From IMG/VR virus record IMGVR_UViG_3300010885_009516, positions 1 to 25,987 of that record: a DNA stretch of 25,987 bases, one strand, 5' to 3'. This stretch comes from a virus. Under the pieces are notes generated by a model. It did no database searches. It saw only the letters and a program-made list of their open reading frames with translations, and had not been told where the DNA came from. The position numbers and the translations under genes were made by a program. This document shows positions 1 to 7,891 of the stretch, piece by piece. Position 1 is the first letter of the stretch, and each line of letters starts with the position of its first letter.

Positions 1-57
1 CCAGTTTGCTATGTCCGTTGGATTAGTAATGACTACGCCATTAATTGTGGTAGCCAT
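1..57 (-). CDS. Unknown protein, N-terminal 19 residues only (runs off window)
   Basis: An ATG on the minus strand at 57-55 opens a frame that stays open to the window edge and reads MATTINGVVITNPTDIANW. It starts 3 nt after the stop of the gp53-like gene, so it is almost certainly the next gene of the same leftward baseplate operon. The visible part is too short to assign a family. Genes in this place in T4-like phages are usually baseplate or tail parts, which is inference from position only. Confidence 0.6.
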   Translation of the reverse strand, partial: MATTINGVVITNPTDIANW

Positions 58-60
58 TAA

Positions 61-363
61 TTAGAACCCCAAAACTGATTGCAATGTAGTAATTTTAGGT
101 ACATAAATTTCTACACCAACAGCAAAATCCCACGGAGGTGCAGTTAGTGTATTAGGATTGCGTTGATAAAATACCCACCATAGTGTGGATTCTCCGTACA
201 AATCAAATGCCAATAGGTCTGGTCTATACTGATAGACTTGATTTATTGTAAAAAATTGATCGTCGCCTTGTCTAGGAATAGGACGATTAACCATTGGATC
301 CAGATAAAACTGTGTGATACCAGTTAATTGATATGGACTTGTAGTGCCGTAAGAACTGGCCAT
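61..363 (-). CDS. 53: Baseplate wedge protein, gp53-like
   Basis: A 100-aa protein whose centre carries the run YRPDLLAFDLYGESTLWWVF followed by QRNPNT. The pattern of an LLA-x-DLYG turn, a double Trp and an xRNP segment is the hallmark I associate with the gp53 baseplate wedge family. T4 gp53 is about twice as long; short versions are usual in aquatic T4-like phages. gp53 joins neighbouring wedges into the hexagonal baseplate. Its ATG overlaps the stop of the upstream 564-aa gene (TAATG), so the two are translationally coupled. The family call rests on remembered motif patterns, not a search. Confidence 0.75.
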   Translation of the reverse strand: MASSYGTTSPYQLTGITQFYLDPMVNRPIPRQGDDQFFTINQVYQYRPDLLAFDLYGESTLWWVFYQRNPNTLTAPPWDFAVGVEIYVPKITTLQSVLGF

Positions 364-2057
364 TACCAGTATCCTCCTTTAACTAGGTCACCGTTGGCAA
401 ATTTAGTCAGACTAAATTCTTGGCTAACTTGAGCACGAGATTGCATCGGTAATAGTGTTATTGCTACTTCCATTTTAGTCGGAACATAAGTTGGTTTATC
501 TACTCCAAGTGTTGGCGGTGCAGGAGGTATCGAGACAGCGCCTGGAGTTAATCCTGTTGATCCTAATCTGCCCGAAGAATTTGAATATTCGTTGCCGGGC
601 GTAGATACCCCGGCTCGACGCTGTAGTAAATTAGTTCCGTCGACGGCTACACTTCTCGCACGAATATAATCTACATCATCAGGTAATGTGTAATCAAATT
701 GTGATACTACACAAGGATGTAGATTAAATTGAAATTCTCCGAGCCCTTGCAAATATACTAAAGGCGGCGGCGATCCTCGATATTTTTGATCTTGTCCATA
801 AAACATTTTAGTTACGCTACGAAAAAATTGAATAACCGCTAGCAAATAATTAGCTTCGCTAGTATCTTGAGCAGTAAAAATAGCAGTCATTTTTATTTCC
901 CCAACATGACTACCCTGATAAAAGTATCCGCGATAGTTGCTGTGGGTAAGATCATACGGATTATAAACTGCTTGGTATGTGGTAGAAATTTTAGGAGTAT
1001 AAGGAAATATTACACCATCAGTGGCTGCCAGAGGTTGCAATATGCCAGGATTTGATGCTTTATAAAGATAATCTGCAGCTGGTGCTAATCTTAATTTAAT
1101 GCGCCAATCACCGTCGTTTGCTTGTTTACGCTGCACTTGTTGCTGTGCTTGCAGCTGGGCGTTAAGAACTCCAGCTTGTTGTAGGTCTGCTGCTGCTTGA
1201 GCTTGTGCTGCACTAACATCCGCCGATCTGGCTGCAAGAGAACCTACAGGTACAGGGTTACCAAATGAATCGTATGTTACTGGTCTTGCCTGAGGATTTA
1301 TAACAGGATTAACTGGTTCCGGTGCCTCTAGAGCTACACCAGGTGGTGTTAATTGGGCAGGATTTTGAAACGTCCCGGGATAACTTCCCGGCACTTGCGG
1401 TACAGGTGTAGCAGCGGGTGCAGCAGCAGCAGGTACCTGTGGATTGACCGCAGGTGCTACTGCTGTCGGAGTAGCAGCAGGTCTGATAACAAAAACTGGA
1501 GTACCGTTACTAAGAAATTGAGTTAGTACAGCTCCGTCCGCTCTAACATCACCAATCTGACGATTAAAGCCGCTACCGTCATCAGTTACTGGTAGTAGAG
1601 AGCGGCCAGGAGGCGGTACTGGTGTAGCAGCAGGTACTTGTGAATTAGCCGCAGGTGTAACCGGCGCAGTATTAGACGATGTTACCGGCGGCACAGGTTG
1701 TGTTGCAAGCAACGGAGTTGTTGTTACTTCAGAGGTGCCGGCACCAGCAGCTATAATTTGAGGTGCAAATTTTTGTCGGGCTGCATCTTCTGCTTGTTGT
1801 GCTGCCACATCTCTAATGGCTTGTATTGTATCGCCGTCAATGAGTGCACCTGGTGGCAACCTAGCTTTTTCTTCTGCGGTATATTTGTCTGTTAAGGCCC
1901 TTTGAGATTCGCTTTGGTACTTTAAAAATTCTGCAAAACCCGCAGGATCACGCTCGCCAAATATTCTTCTGTCAAATGTTTCTCTTACTGTGGTCCGTTG
2001 GCCGATGACCTGCGGATCAGGTGGATTGCTTTGCGGTGTAGGTGCAGCAGTAGCCAT
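363..2057 (-). CDS. Tail protein, baseplate/tail-tube junction candidate (gp48/gp54-like) with Pro/Ala-rich linker
   Basis: A 564-aa protein in three parts: a charged N-terminus (about 1-100), a low-complexity Pro/Ala/Gln/Val linker (about 105-310), and a folded C-terminal part from about 320. The conserved-looking block at about 375-470 includes GYFYQGSHVGEIKMTAIF, a RSVTKMFYG segment, a Pro-rich LVYLQGLGEF stretch and DYTLPDDVDYIRARS. This resembles the tail-tube-like fold of T4 tube-cap proteins gp48/gp54, as I recall it. The next gene is gp53, which supports a baseplate role. The linker is odd for such a protein and may come from fusion or repeat expansion; it contains an internal duplication (around residues 137 and 207). 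The start ATG at 2057 has AGGATA about 12 nt upstream, a rather long spacing. Confidence 0.45.
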   Translation of the reverse strand: MATAAPTPQSNPPDPQVIGQRTTVRETFDRRIFGERDPAGFAEFLKYQSESQRALTDKYTAEEKARLPPGALIDGDTIQAIRDVAAQQAEDAARQKFAPQIIAAGAGTSEVTTTPLLATQPVPPVTSSNTAPVTPAANSQVPAATPVPPPGRSLLPVTDDGSGFNRQIGDVRADGAVLTQFLSNGTPVFVIRPAATPTAVAPAVNPQVPAAAAPAATPVPQVPGSYPGTFQNPAQLTPPGVALEAPEPVNPVINPQARPVTYDSFGNPVPVGSLAARSADVSAAQAQAAADLQQAGVLNAQLQAQQQVQRKQANDGDWRIKLRLAPAADYLYKASNPGILQPLAATDGVIFPYTPKISTTYQAVYNPYDLTHSNYRGYFYQGSHVGEIKMTAIFTAQDTSEANYLLAVIQFFRSVTKMFYGQDQKYRGSPPPLVYLQGLGEFQFNLHPCVVSQFDYTLPDDVDYIRARSVAVDGTNLLQRRAGVSTPGNEYSNSSGRLGSTGLTPGAVSIPPAPPTLGVDKPTYVPTKMEVAITLLPMQSRAQVSQEFSLTKFANGDLVKGGYW

Positions 2058-2078
2058 AAGTGTCGTTATCCTATATTA

Positions 2079-2086
2079 TATTTATC
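2079..2086 (-). promoter_or_regulatory. Late promoter candidate (GATAAATA) for the leftward baseplate operon
   Basis: The minus strand reads GATAAATA, matching the NATAAATA late-promoter form of T4-like phages (T4 itself uses TATAAATA). It ends 21 nt upstream of the ATG at 2057, giving a short leader with a weak AGGATA ribosome site. By eye this is one of only two exact ATAAATA matches in the window, and both lie at gene boundaries before virion genes. Confidence 0.6.
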
Positions 2087-2119
2087 GTAGATAAAAACGG
2101 CTAACTTTATAAAAAAGAG

Positions 2120-2148
2120 TTGTTTTTTTACGACAAATCTGTTATACT
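2120..2148 (+). promoter_or_regulatory. Sigma70-type extended -10 promoter for gp55-gp47-gp46
   Basis: The -10 box is TATACT (2143-2148), preceded by TG at 2140-2141, which makes an extended -10 element. A TTGTTT sequence at 2120-2125 lies 17 bp upstream as a partial -35. This would let unmodified host RNA polymerase start the gp55 operon early or mid infection, before late transcription. Confidence 0.6.
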
Positions 2149-2172
2149 AAGTAATCGACAAGGAGAACTAGG

Positions 2173-3129
2173 TTGTCCGATACCCCTATAACCAAACCAG
2201 CAAAGGCATTACCGCCTAAGGCACCACCCAGAGTAAACTATCTCAATAACAGAGATTTATTAAAGCAAATACACCTGAGCAAAAATACATATTGTGCATA
2301 TTTAGATCCTAAAACCGATCATCAATATGACATTATTTTGCCCAGTCTTGACAAGATCAATCAACGCACAGTAGCAGAAGCTAGACGCAATCGCGCAGAT
2401 CGACTTAAAAGAGAAACAGGTGTAGTGCAAAACGAAAAGAAAATCGCCAATACTGATCTAGTATTTAGGATTACTTGTTGGGAACATATACCAATAGCAG
2501 TACCGAAGATTCCTAAGGCTTTAGCAAAAAAGAAAAAAATTAAAGAAATTTTGATTATAGACGAAGAACCAATTGACGACGGGCTTGCTGATATTATAGA
2601 TGAGCCTGTGCTTGATCCGACTCATATTAGAGTAAACTTTCCTCCATTCTATCATTATAGAATCACAGAAGAAAAAGAAGCGTACCTAGTAGGCAAGAGC
2701 CACTGGCGAGGTGATCTGATCTCAGGCGAGTATTCAAGGGATCACGGAACAATGACACCCGAACTAGCACGCATGTTCTTGAAGCTGTGCGAACGCTATG
2801 CTACTCGATCGAACTGGAGAGGCTACACTTACAATGAAGAAATGCGAGGACAAGCACTACTGCAACTTAGCCAGATTGGATTACAGTTTGACGAATCAAA
2901 AAGCCAAAACCCGTTTGCTTATTATACTGCTGCTATCACTAATAGTTTCACTCGCATTCTAAACATTGAAAAGAAGAATCAAAATATTCGAGATGATATT
3001 TTGGAAATGAACGGTCTCAATCCTTCCTGGACTCGCCAAAACTCAAACAAGGCTTATCAAAAGCCAGGAGAAGTTACTGTTCTTGATCCTGCGGAGTTTC
3101 AGGCTGCACTTGACAAAGAAGAAATATAG
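2173..3129 (+). CDS. 55: RNA polymerase sigma factor for late transcription, gp55-like, with long N-terminal extension
   Basis: A 318-aa protein. Its C-terminal third carries the phage late sigma signature: ERYATRSNWRGYTYNEEM (about 208-225), a LLQLSQIGLQFDESKSQNP stretch, AYYTAAITNSFTRILN, then EKKNQNIRDD. These match the sigma region 2-like core of T4 gp55, which recruits host RNA polymerase to NATAAATA promoters. T4 gp55 is about 185 aa; here there are some 190 extra N-terminal residues with a Lys-rich stretch and an acidic one (about 120-145). The C-terminal tail (DPAEFQAALDKEEI) lacks an obvious hydrophobic clamp-binding motif. The start is TTG at 2173, chosen because AAGGAGA (2160-2166) lies 6 nt upstream. 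Confidence 0.88.
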   Translation: MSDTPITKPAKALPPKAPPRVNYLNNRDLLKQIHLSKNTYCAYLDPKTDHQYDIILPSLDKINQRTVAEARRNRADRLKRETGVVQNEKKIANTDLVFRITCWEHIPIAVPKIPKALAKKKKIKEILIIDEEPIDDGLADIIDEPVLDPTHIRVNFPPFYHYRITEEKEAYLVGKSHWRGDLISGEYSRDHGTMTPELARMFLKLCERYATRSNWRGYTYNEEMRGQALLQLSQIGLQFDESKSQNPFAYYTAAITNSFTRILNIEKKNQNIRDDILEMNGLNPSWTRQNSNKAYQKPGEVTVLDPAEFQAALDKEEI

Positions 3130-3147
3130 CCAAACGCATTGACCTAC

Positions 3148-3179
3148 GGCATTGCATGAGTGTACACTTGTGCAATGCC
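3148..3179 (+). promoter_or_regulatory. Long stem-loop between gp55 and gp47
   Basis: GGCATTGCA (3148-3156) pairs exactly with TGCAATGCC (3171-3179). Inside, two U-G wobbles and then AGTG/CACU continue the helix to a tight central loop. The TG/TG wobbles pair only in plus-strand RNA (the minus strand would give C-A mismatches), so the element fits the operon transcript. No T-tract follows, so it is not a standard terminator. It ends 11 nt before the gp47 ribosome site AAGGA, so it may be an RNA processing, stability or translation-control element. Confidence 0.6.
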
Positions 3180-3199
3180 TATACATCGACAAGGATCTG

Positions 3200-4216
3200 A
3201 TGAGTAACTTATTTAAAAAAGCTGCGGTCTGCACAGATATACATTTTGGTTTAAAATCGAATAGTATCGTTCATTTAAACGATTGTGAAGACTTTATTGA
3301 CTTTTTCATTGCCAAAGCCAAACAAGAAGGATGCGAAACCGGATTCTTTCTAGGAGATTGGCATCATTCAAGAGCGTCGATCAATATGCAAACATTGCAT
3401 TATAGTCTAAGATGTTTAGAAAAACTATCTGCTGCGTTTGATCAATTTTACTTTATCCCAGGTAATCACGATCTCTACTATAGAGACAAGCGTGACATCC
3501 ACGGTGTTGAGTGGGCGAGAAACCTAAGCAATATACATATTGTAAATGATTGGTTTAAAGAGGGCAATGTTGTTATTGCTCCTTGGCTAGTAGGCGACGA
3601 TCACAAACGGATTCCCAAACTGTCAGCTCAATATTGTTTTGGGCACTTTGAGTTGCCGCATTTTAAGATGAATGCCATGGTAGAAATGCCAGATCACGGT
3701 GAAATCAAAGTTGACAACTTTGGCGGCTTTGAATCTGTTTACTCTGGGCATTTTCATCTACGCCAACAAAAGCGTAATATCAATTATATTGGAAATTGTT
3801 TCCCACACAACTTTGCCGACGCAGGCGACAGTCAACGCGGCATGATGATTAAAGAATGGGGCGAAGAAGAAACATACCATTCCTGGGACAATCAACCATT
3901 GTACCGGGTTTATAATTTAAGTGATGTTATTGATCGTCCTGCTGAATTATTAAAATCTCGCATGCATGTGCGTGTACAGTTAGATATTGGTATCAGCTAC
4001 GAAGAAGCCAACTTTATCAAAGAAACTTTTATAAAAGATTATAATCTAAGAGAAATGGCGCTTATCCCAAATAAGACAGCATCAATTGATACAGACATGG
4101 CACCAGGTAATATTAAATTTGAAAGTGTGGACCAGATTGTCACGGATCAGATTACCAATATTGAATCCGAGTTTTATGATAATAAACTTTTATTAAAAAT
4201 TTATCAAAACTTATAA
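3200..4216 (+). CDS. 47: Recombination exonuclease subunit, SbcD/Mre11-like gp47
   Basis: A 338-aa calcineurin-type metallophosphoesterase. The metal-binding motifs are in order: CTDIHFG (Asp13, His15), LGDWHHSR (Asp53), PGNHD (88-91), then GHFE and GHFHLRQ. It is the nuclease subunit of the gp46/47 complex, which resects DNA ends for recombination-dependent replication and takes part in host DNA degradation. The open frame extends upstream to a TTG at 3152, but I chose ATG 3200 because AAGGA (3191-3195) sits just before it and the upstream codons lie inside a stem-loop. Its TAA overlaps the next ATG (TAATG). Confidence 0.9.
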   Translation: MSNLFKKAAVCTDIHFGLKSNSIVHLNDCEDFIDFFIAKAKQEGCETGFFLGDWHHSRASINMQTLHYSLRCLEKLSAAFDQFYFIPGNHDLYYRDKRDIHGVEWARNLSNIHIVNDWFKEGNVVIAPWLVGDDHKRIPKLSAQYCFGHFELPHFKMNAMVEMPDHGEIKVDNFGGFESVYSGHFHLRQQKRNINYIGNCFPHNFADAGDSQRGMMIKEWGEEETYHSWDNQPLYRVYNLSDVIDRPAELLKSRMHVRVQLDIGISYEEANFIKETFIKDYNLREMALIPNKTASIDTDMAPGNIKFESVDQIVTDQITNIESEFYDNKLLLKIYQNL

Positions 4217-4764
4217 TGTACAAACATTCAGAACTAACCGACGAGTATAAGGATTTTATCTATTCTAAATACAATGTTCTGGGTAATATTCGATTAATCG
4301 CCAATGATTCTGATTTTGAAAACGTAGAGAAAATGTTGTCTACGATGAAGAAAGATATTCATTTGCCAACTGATCGTATTATTATAGAACATTTTGATTC
4401 AGATTATTACTTACCCGAGTTTCCGTACGGGTTGACTATGTATAATCTATTCACTGCATTTAAAAAATTAGATATTCCTTTGTTTACTATGTTGTTAGTG
4501 TCTAATAGTTTTGGTATAGAAAAAGAAGTTCAACAACTAATTATTGATACTAATGACTGCCCAACTGTTATAAACACCTTTATTAGTTGGTATCATTATA
4601 CTAATCAGTATCAAGAAATTGAAATTGATGCAGATGAAATCATAATGCCAGGTATTTCAATGATGGGGCACGCTCGTGCTCATAGAAATGCATTATATCA
4701 TTATATCGAAAGCAACAGTTTATTAGACAAAGTAGCAGTGACTTATAGGAAAAATGTAAAATGA
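4216..4764 (+). CDS. Phage conserved unknown protein, probable N-terminal half of a split family
   Basis: A 182-aa protein with HLPTDRIIIEHFDSDYYLP, then YGLTMYNLFTAFKKLDIPLF, a LLVSNSFGIEKE turn and near its end MMGHARAHRNAL. I associate these blocks with the N-terminal half of a phage protein of about 350 aa, sometimes labelled glycosyltransferase-like, whose C-terminal half would be the next gene. No catalytic motif can be named with confidence. It overlaps the next gene by an ATGA stop/start (4761-4764) in the -1 frame. The region looks more AT-rich than flanking gp47 and gp46, which suggests an insertion between them. Confidence 0.6.
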   Translation: MYKHSELTDEYKDFIYSKYNVLGNIRLIANDSDFENVEKMLSTMKKDIHLPTDRIIIEHFDSDYYLPEFPYGLTMYNLFTAFKKLDIPLFTMLLVSNSFGIEKEVQQLIIDTNDCPTVINTFISWYHYTNQYQEIEIDADEIIMPGISMMGHARAHRNALYHYIESNSLLDKVAVTYRKNVK

Positions 4765-5288
4765 CTTACCTAACCACTGTGCCTTTTAATAGAATTAACG
4801 AGTCGTGGCCCGATATCAGTGTCAGTGCGTGGCCTATTCATAATGATATTAAACATTCTTTGGTATCCGGATTACCAAATAATAAAGATACCAAATATCA
4901 GGCTAGTTTTTATAAAAAAATTGCAGTAGACATTGTAACAGAAACTGTTTATAATTATCCATACCCTTATATTTCTGAAAAGACACTTAGGCCAATTGCT
5001 TGCAAGAGACTATTCATTATAGTCGGTGCAGCCGGTACATTAGAAATACTGCACAACAAAGGGTTCAGATCGTTTCCAGAAGTGTTTGATGAATCGTACG
5101 ACACCATTGTGGATCCAGTGGAACGATGGCATGTTTTAGAAAAAGTAATAACTAATTTTGTTACTAAACCGATAGAAGAAATACGAGATATTGTAAAATC
5201 TCAAAGCGATATTTTAGAAAAGAATTTTATTAATTTAAAAAATTTACAAACAACAGAACTTGGACATCTAAATGATAAAAATCTGTAA
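4761..5288 (+). CDS. Phage conserved unknown protein, probable C-terminal half of the split family
   Basis: A 175-aa protein carrying VTETVYNYPYPYISEKTLRP, then LFIIVGAAGTLEILHNKGF and FDESYDTIVDP. The ISEKT-x-RP and FDESYD motifs are, from memory, typical of the C-terminal part of a family common in aquatic phages and reminiscent of the end of GT-B/fucosyltransferase-like proteins. Enzyme activity is unproven. Translation is coupled to the previous gene by ATGA, with TAGGA about 10 nt upstream of the ATG as a possible ribosome site. The 3' end overlaps gp46 by 17 nt. Confidence 0.6.
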   Translation: MTYLTTVPFNRINESWPDISVSAWPIHNDIKHSLVSGLPNNKDTKYQASFYKKIAVDIVTETVYNYPYPYISEKTLRPIACKRLFIIVGAAGTLEILHNKGFRSFPEVFDESYDTIVDPVERWHVLEKVITNFVTKPIEEIRDIVKSQSDILEKNFINLKNLQTTELGHLNDKNL

Positions 5289-7035
5289 TCTAACTGTAAA
5301 AAATTTCATGAGTGTTGGTAATGCCACGCAAGCTGTAGATTTTGATCGACAAGATTTAACTTTAGTGTTGGGAGAGAATCTTGACCTAGGCGGAGATGGT
5401 TCTCGCAATGGCACCGGCAAGACTACAATTATCAATGCGTTAAGCTATGCGCTGTATGGCAATGCACTCAGCAACATACGCAAAGATAATCTTGTGAACA
5501 AAACTAATAGTAAAAACATGTTGGTTAGTTTAGATTTTTCAGTTAGTGGCCAGGAATATCGTATTGAAAGAGGTCGTAAACCTAATTTGCTTAAATTCTA
5601 TGTTAACAACAGAGAACAGGAAATTACCGACGATGCACAAGGAGACAGCAGAGAAACACAAGATGCTATCGAACAAACACTTGGCCTGAGCCACGACATG
5701 TTTAAGCATATCCTGGCTCTTAATACTTACACTGAACCTTTTCTCAGTCTTAAAGCAAATGATCAACGAACTATCATTGAACAACTGTTAGGTATCACCC
5801 TATTAAGCGAACGGGCTGAAAAAATTAAAGAGCTTAATAAGTCAACTAAAGATTCAATAACACAAGAAGAGTTTCGTATACGAGCTGTACAGGAAGCAAA
5901 CAAGCGAATCGAAGAACAGATCGAAAGTCTGCGTAAACGACAGCGAATGTGGATTTCCAAGCAAGCAGAAGATGTTACTAAACTCGAATCAGCTATTGCC
6001 AGTCTGGAACATATTGACATTGAAGCAGAACTAGCTTCGCATAAAGCATTTACCGAATACAACAATCTTGTCAAGGAACGTGCTGATGTACAAAAATCAT
6101 TAGCCAGAGCTCGACTAGATCAAGCACGAGAAATGAAAGCTTCAGACAAGTTATCAGCAGAAGTAGCTGCATTGCTAGAGCACAAGTGTCACGCATGCGG
6201 TCAAGATCTTCACGACGACAAGCACGAAGCTATTATTGCTGCTAAACAAGATGAGTTTGATACAGCATGTGTCGAGGTTGACTTACTCGGAGTTGGTATA
6301 ATGGAACTGGAAAACGAGCTAGAAGATCTAGGCGAGCCAGGTCCACAACCGGTGGTATTCTATGATACACTAGAAGATGCGCTCAATCATCGTAATAGTT
6401 TAGAAGCATTGCGTAAAGAACTAAGTACCCGTGCAAGCGAAACAGATCCGTATGGCGAACAAATTGTAGATATGCAAAATCAAGCATTACAAGAAGTTAC
6501 ATACGATAAAATGAACGAGCTTACAAGGTTACAAGAGCACCAAGATTTCTTACTTAAATTGCTAACCAACAAAGATAGTTTTATTCGTAAAAAAATCATT
6601 GAACAAAATTTAAGTTATTTAAATTTCAGACTTACTCATTACTTAGATCGTATCGGATTGCCTCACACAGTTATATTCCAAAATGATCTGACTGTATCAA
6701 TTGAAGAGCTTGGCCGAGAACTAGACTTCGACAATCTAAGTCGCGGAGAACGCAATCGTCTGATCCTAAGCATGTCTTGGGCATTCCGTGATGTATTTGA
6801 AAGCTTATACCAACCTATTAATGTTTTGTTTATTGATGAAATGATTGACTCCGGGCTAGACACGCAAGGTGTAGAGAACGCACTAAGCCTGCTTAAACAA
6901 ATGAGCCGAGAGAGACATAAGAGTGTTTGGTTAGTGAGTCACAGAGACGAGCTTGCTGGCCGTGTTGAAAATATACTGCGTGTAGTTAAAGAGAATGGAT
7001 TTACCAATTATAGCAACGACATTGACATCTCGTGA
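5272..7035 (+). CDS. 46: Recombination ATPase subunit, SbcC/Rad50-like gp46
   Basis: A 587-aa SMC/Rad50-type ATPase. Walker A is NGTGKTT (about 46-52). Coiled-coil arms flank a zinc hook, CHACGQ, near residue 306. The ABC signature LSRGERNR lies near 489 and Walker B VLFIDE near 519. It pairs with gp47 to form the end-processing nuclease used in phage recombination and replication. Unlike a simple 47-46 pair, two extra genes lie between the subunits. The start overlaps the end of the preceding gene, and its last 41 nt overlap the first radical-SAM gene, indicating one dense operon. Confidence 0.92.
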   Translation: MIKICNLTVKNFMSVGNATQAVDFDRQDLTLVLGENLDLGGDGSRNGTGKTTIINALSYALYGNALSNIRKDNLVNKTNSKNMLVSLDFSVSGQEYRIERGRKPNLLKFYVNNREQEITDDAQGDSRETQDAIEQTLGLSHDMFKHILALNTYTEPFLSLKANDQRTIIEQLLGITLLSERAEKIKELNKSTKDSITQEEFRIRAVQEANKRIEEQIESLRKRQRMWISKQAEDVTKLESAIASLEHIDIEAELASHKAFTEYNNLVKERADVQKSLARARLDQAREMKASDKLSAEVAALLEHKCHACGQDLHDDKHEAIIAAKQDEFDTACVEVDLLGVGIMELENELEDLGEPGPQPVVFYDTLEDALNHRNSLEALRKELSTRASETDPYGEQIVDMQNQALQEVTYDKMNELTRLQEHQDFLLKLLTNKDSFIRKKIIEQNLSYLNFRLTHYLDRIGLPHTVIFQNDLTVSIEELGRELDFDNLSRGERNRLILSMSWAFRDVFESLYQPINVLFIDEMIDSGLDTQGVENALSLLKQMSRERHKSVWLVSHRDELAGRVENILRVVKENGFTNYSNDIDIS

Positions 7036-7891
7036 AATAAAAGTTTTACATTTAGAGCCAACTGATGTTTGTCAGTTGGCTTGCCCTGCTTGCGCTAGAG
7101 AAATTGATCCAGAATTTAATAAAAGTTGGCGCAATCATTTAACCGTAGAACAGATACAAAAATATTTTTCCAATGAACAGATTGCACAAATGGACAAAAT
7201 GTTTATGTGCGGTGACTACGGCGACCCTGCTGCAGGACAATATACATTAGAAATTTATCGTTGGTTCAGATCTATTAATCCTGGCATTGTGCTAGGAATG
7301 AATACCAATGGTGCTCTACAAAATACTGCATGGTGGCGCGAACTTGCTACCATAGTAAATCAATCACAAGACTATGTTGTGTTTAGTATTGATGGATTAG
7401 AGGATACCAATCACATATATAGAGTTAACTGTAATTGGAATAAACTAATGGACAATGCTGCTGCATTTATTGCTGCAGGCGGGCTAGCACACTGGGATAT
7501 GTTGGTATATCAGCATAATCAACATCAAGTTGATTCTGCAGAGCAGCTAGCCAGAGAAATGGGATTCAAATGGTTTCGTGCTAAAGTTAGCAAGCGGCCA
7601 TATGTTAACCAATTAGAGTTTCCAGTAGGATGGCAGCGGTCAAATCAAAATACAGGTAACATACATTGCCATGCGTTAGAAGAATCTAGCATTTACATAG
7701 ATGCTCAAGGGCGTATTAGTCCGTGTTGTTGGTTAGGCAATAGACAAAGTAACTTTGTCACCGACTTTGAAATTATTAAAGCCAGTTGGTCAACCCCTAC
7801 TCCAGATCCAATTTGTAAAAGAAGTTGTTCTAGCAGTTCTGATAAAACAAATTTTATTGCCCAATGGCAAAGGGAAGTTGAACTATGTTAG
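6995..7891 (+). CDS. Radical SAM protein 1 with C-terminal cysteine cluster
   Basis: A 298-aa radical-SAM protein. CQLACPAC (Cys26, 30, 33) is the CX3CX2C motif that holds the 4Fe-4S cluster used to cleave S-adenosylmethionine. MCGDYGDP is the expected GGE-like second strand, and FSIDGLED is typical of the barrel. The C-terminal part has a Cys, then ISPCCW, then CKRSC, a layout like a SPASM/Twitch auxiliary Fe-S site. Such enzymes often modify peptides or proteins; the substrate here is unknown and I see no obvious precursor peptide nearby. Start ATG 6995 lies inside gp46; a TTG at 7022 is an alternative without a ribosome site. Confidence 0.85.
   Translation: MDLPIIATTLTSREIKVLHLEPTDVCQLACPACAREIDPEFNKSWRNHLTVEQIQKYFSNEQIAQMDKMFMCGDYGDPAAGQYTLEIYRWFRSINPGIVLGMNTNGALQNTAWWRELATIVNQSQDYVVFSIDGLEDTNHIYRVNCNWNKLMDNAAAFIAAGGLAHWDMLVYQHNQHQVDSAEQLAREMGFKWFRAKVSKRPYVNQLEFPVGWQRSNQNTGNIHCHALEESSIYIDAQGRISPCCWLGNRQSNFVTDFEIIKASWSTPTPDPICKRSCSSSSDKTNFIAQWQREVELC

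Noticed and set aside
2111-2129. A-tract/T-tract hairpin as a terminator in the divergent gap
   Set aside because: It is a weak all-A/T stem located upstream of both divergent genes, where no transcript needs to end.
3152-3199. N-terminal extension of gp47 from a TTG at 3152
   Set aside because: The codons lie in the stem-loop, no ribosome site precedes 3152, and the metallophosphoesterase motif starts correctly from ATG 3200 with AAGGA before it.
4740-4764. Classic -1 programmed frameshift site joining the two split-family genes
   Set aside because: The A-rich stretch does not form an in-frame X-XXY-YYZ slippery heptamer, and an ATGA restart with TAGGA upstream explains the arrangement more simply.
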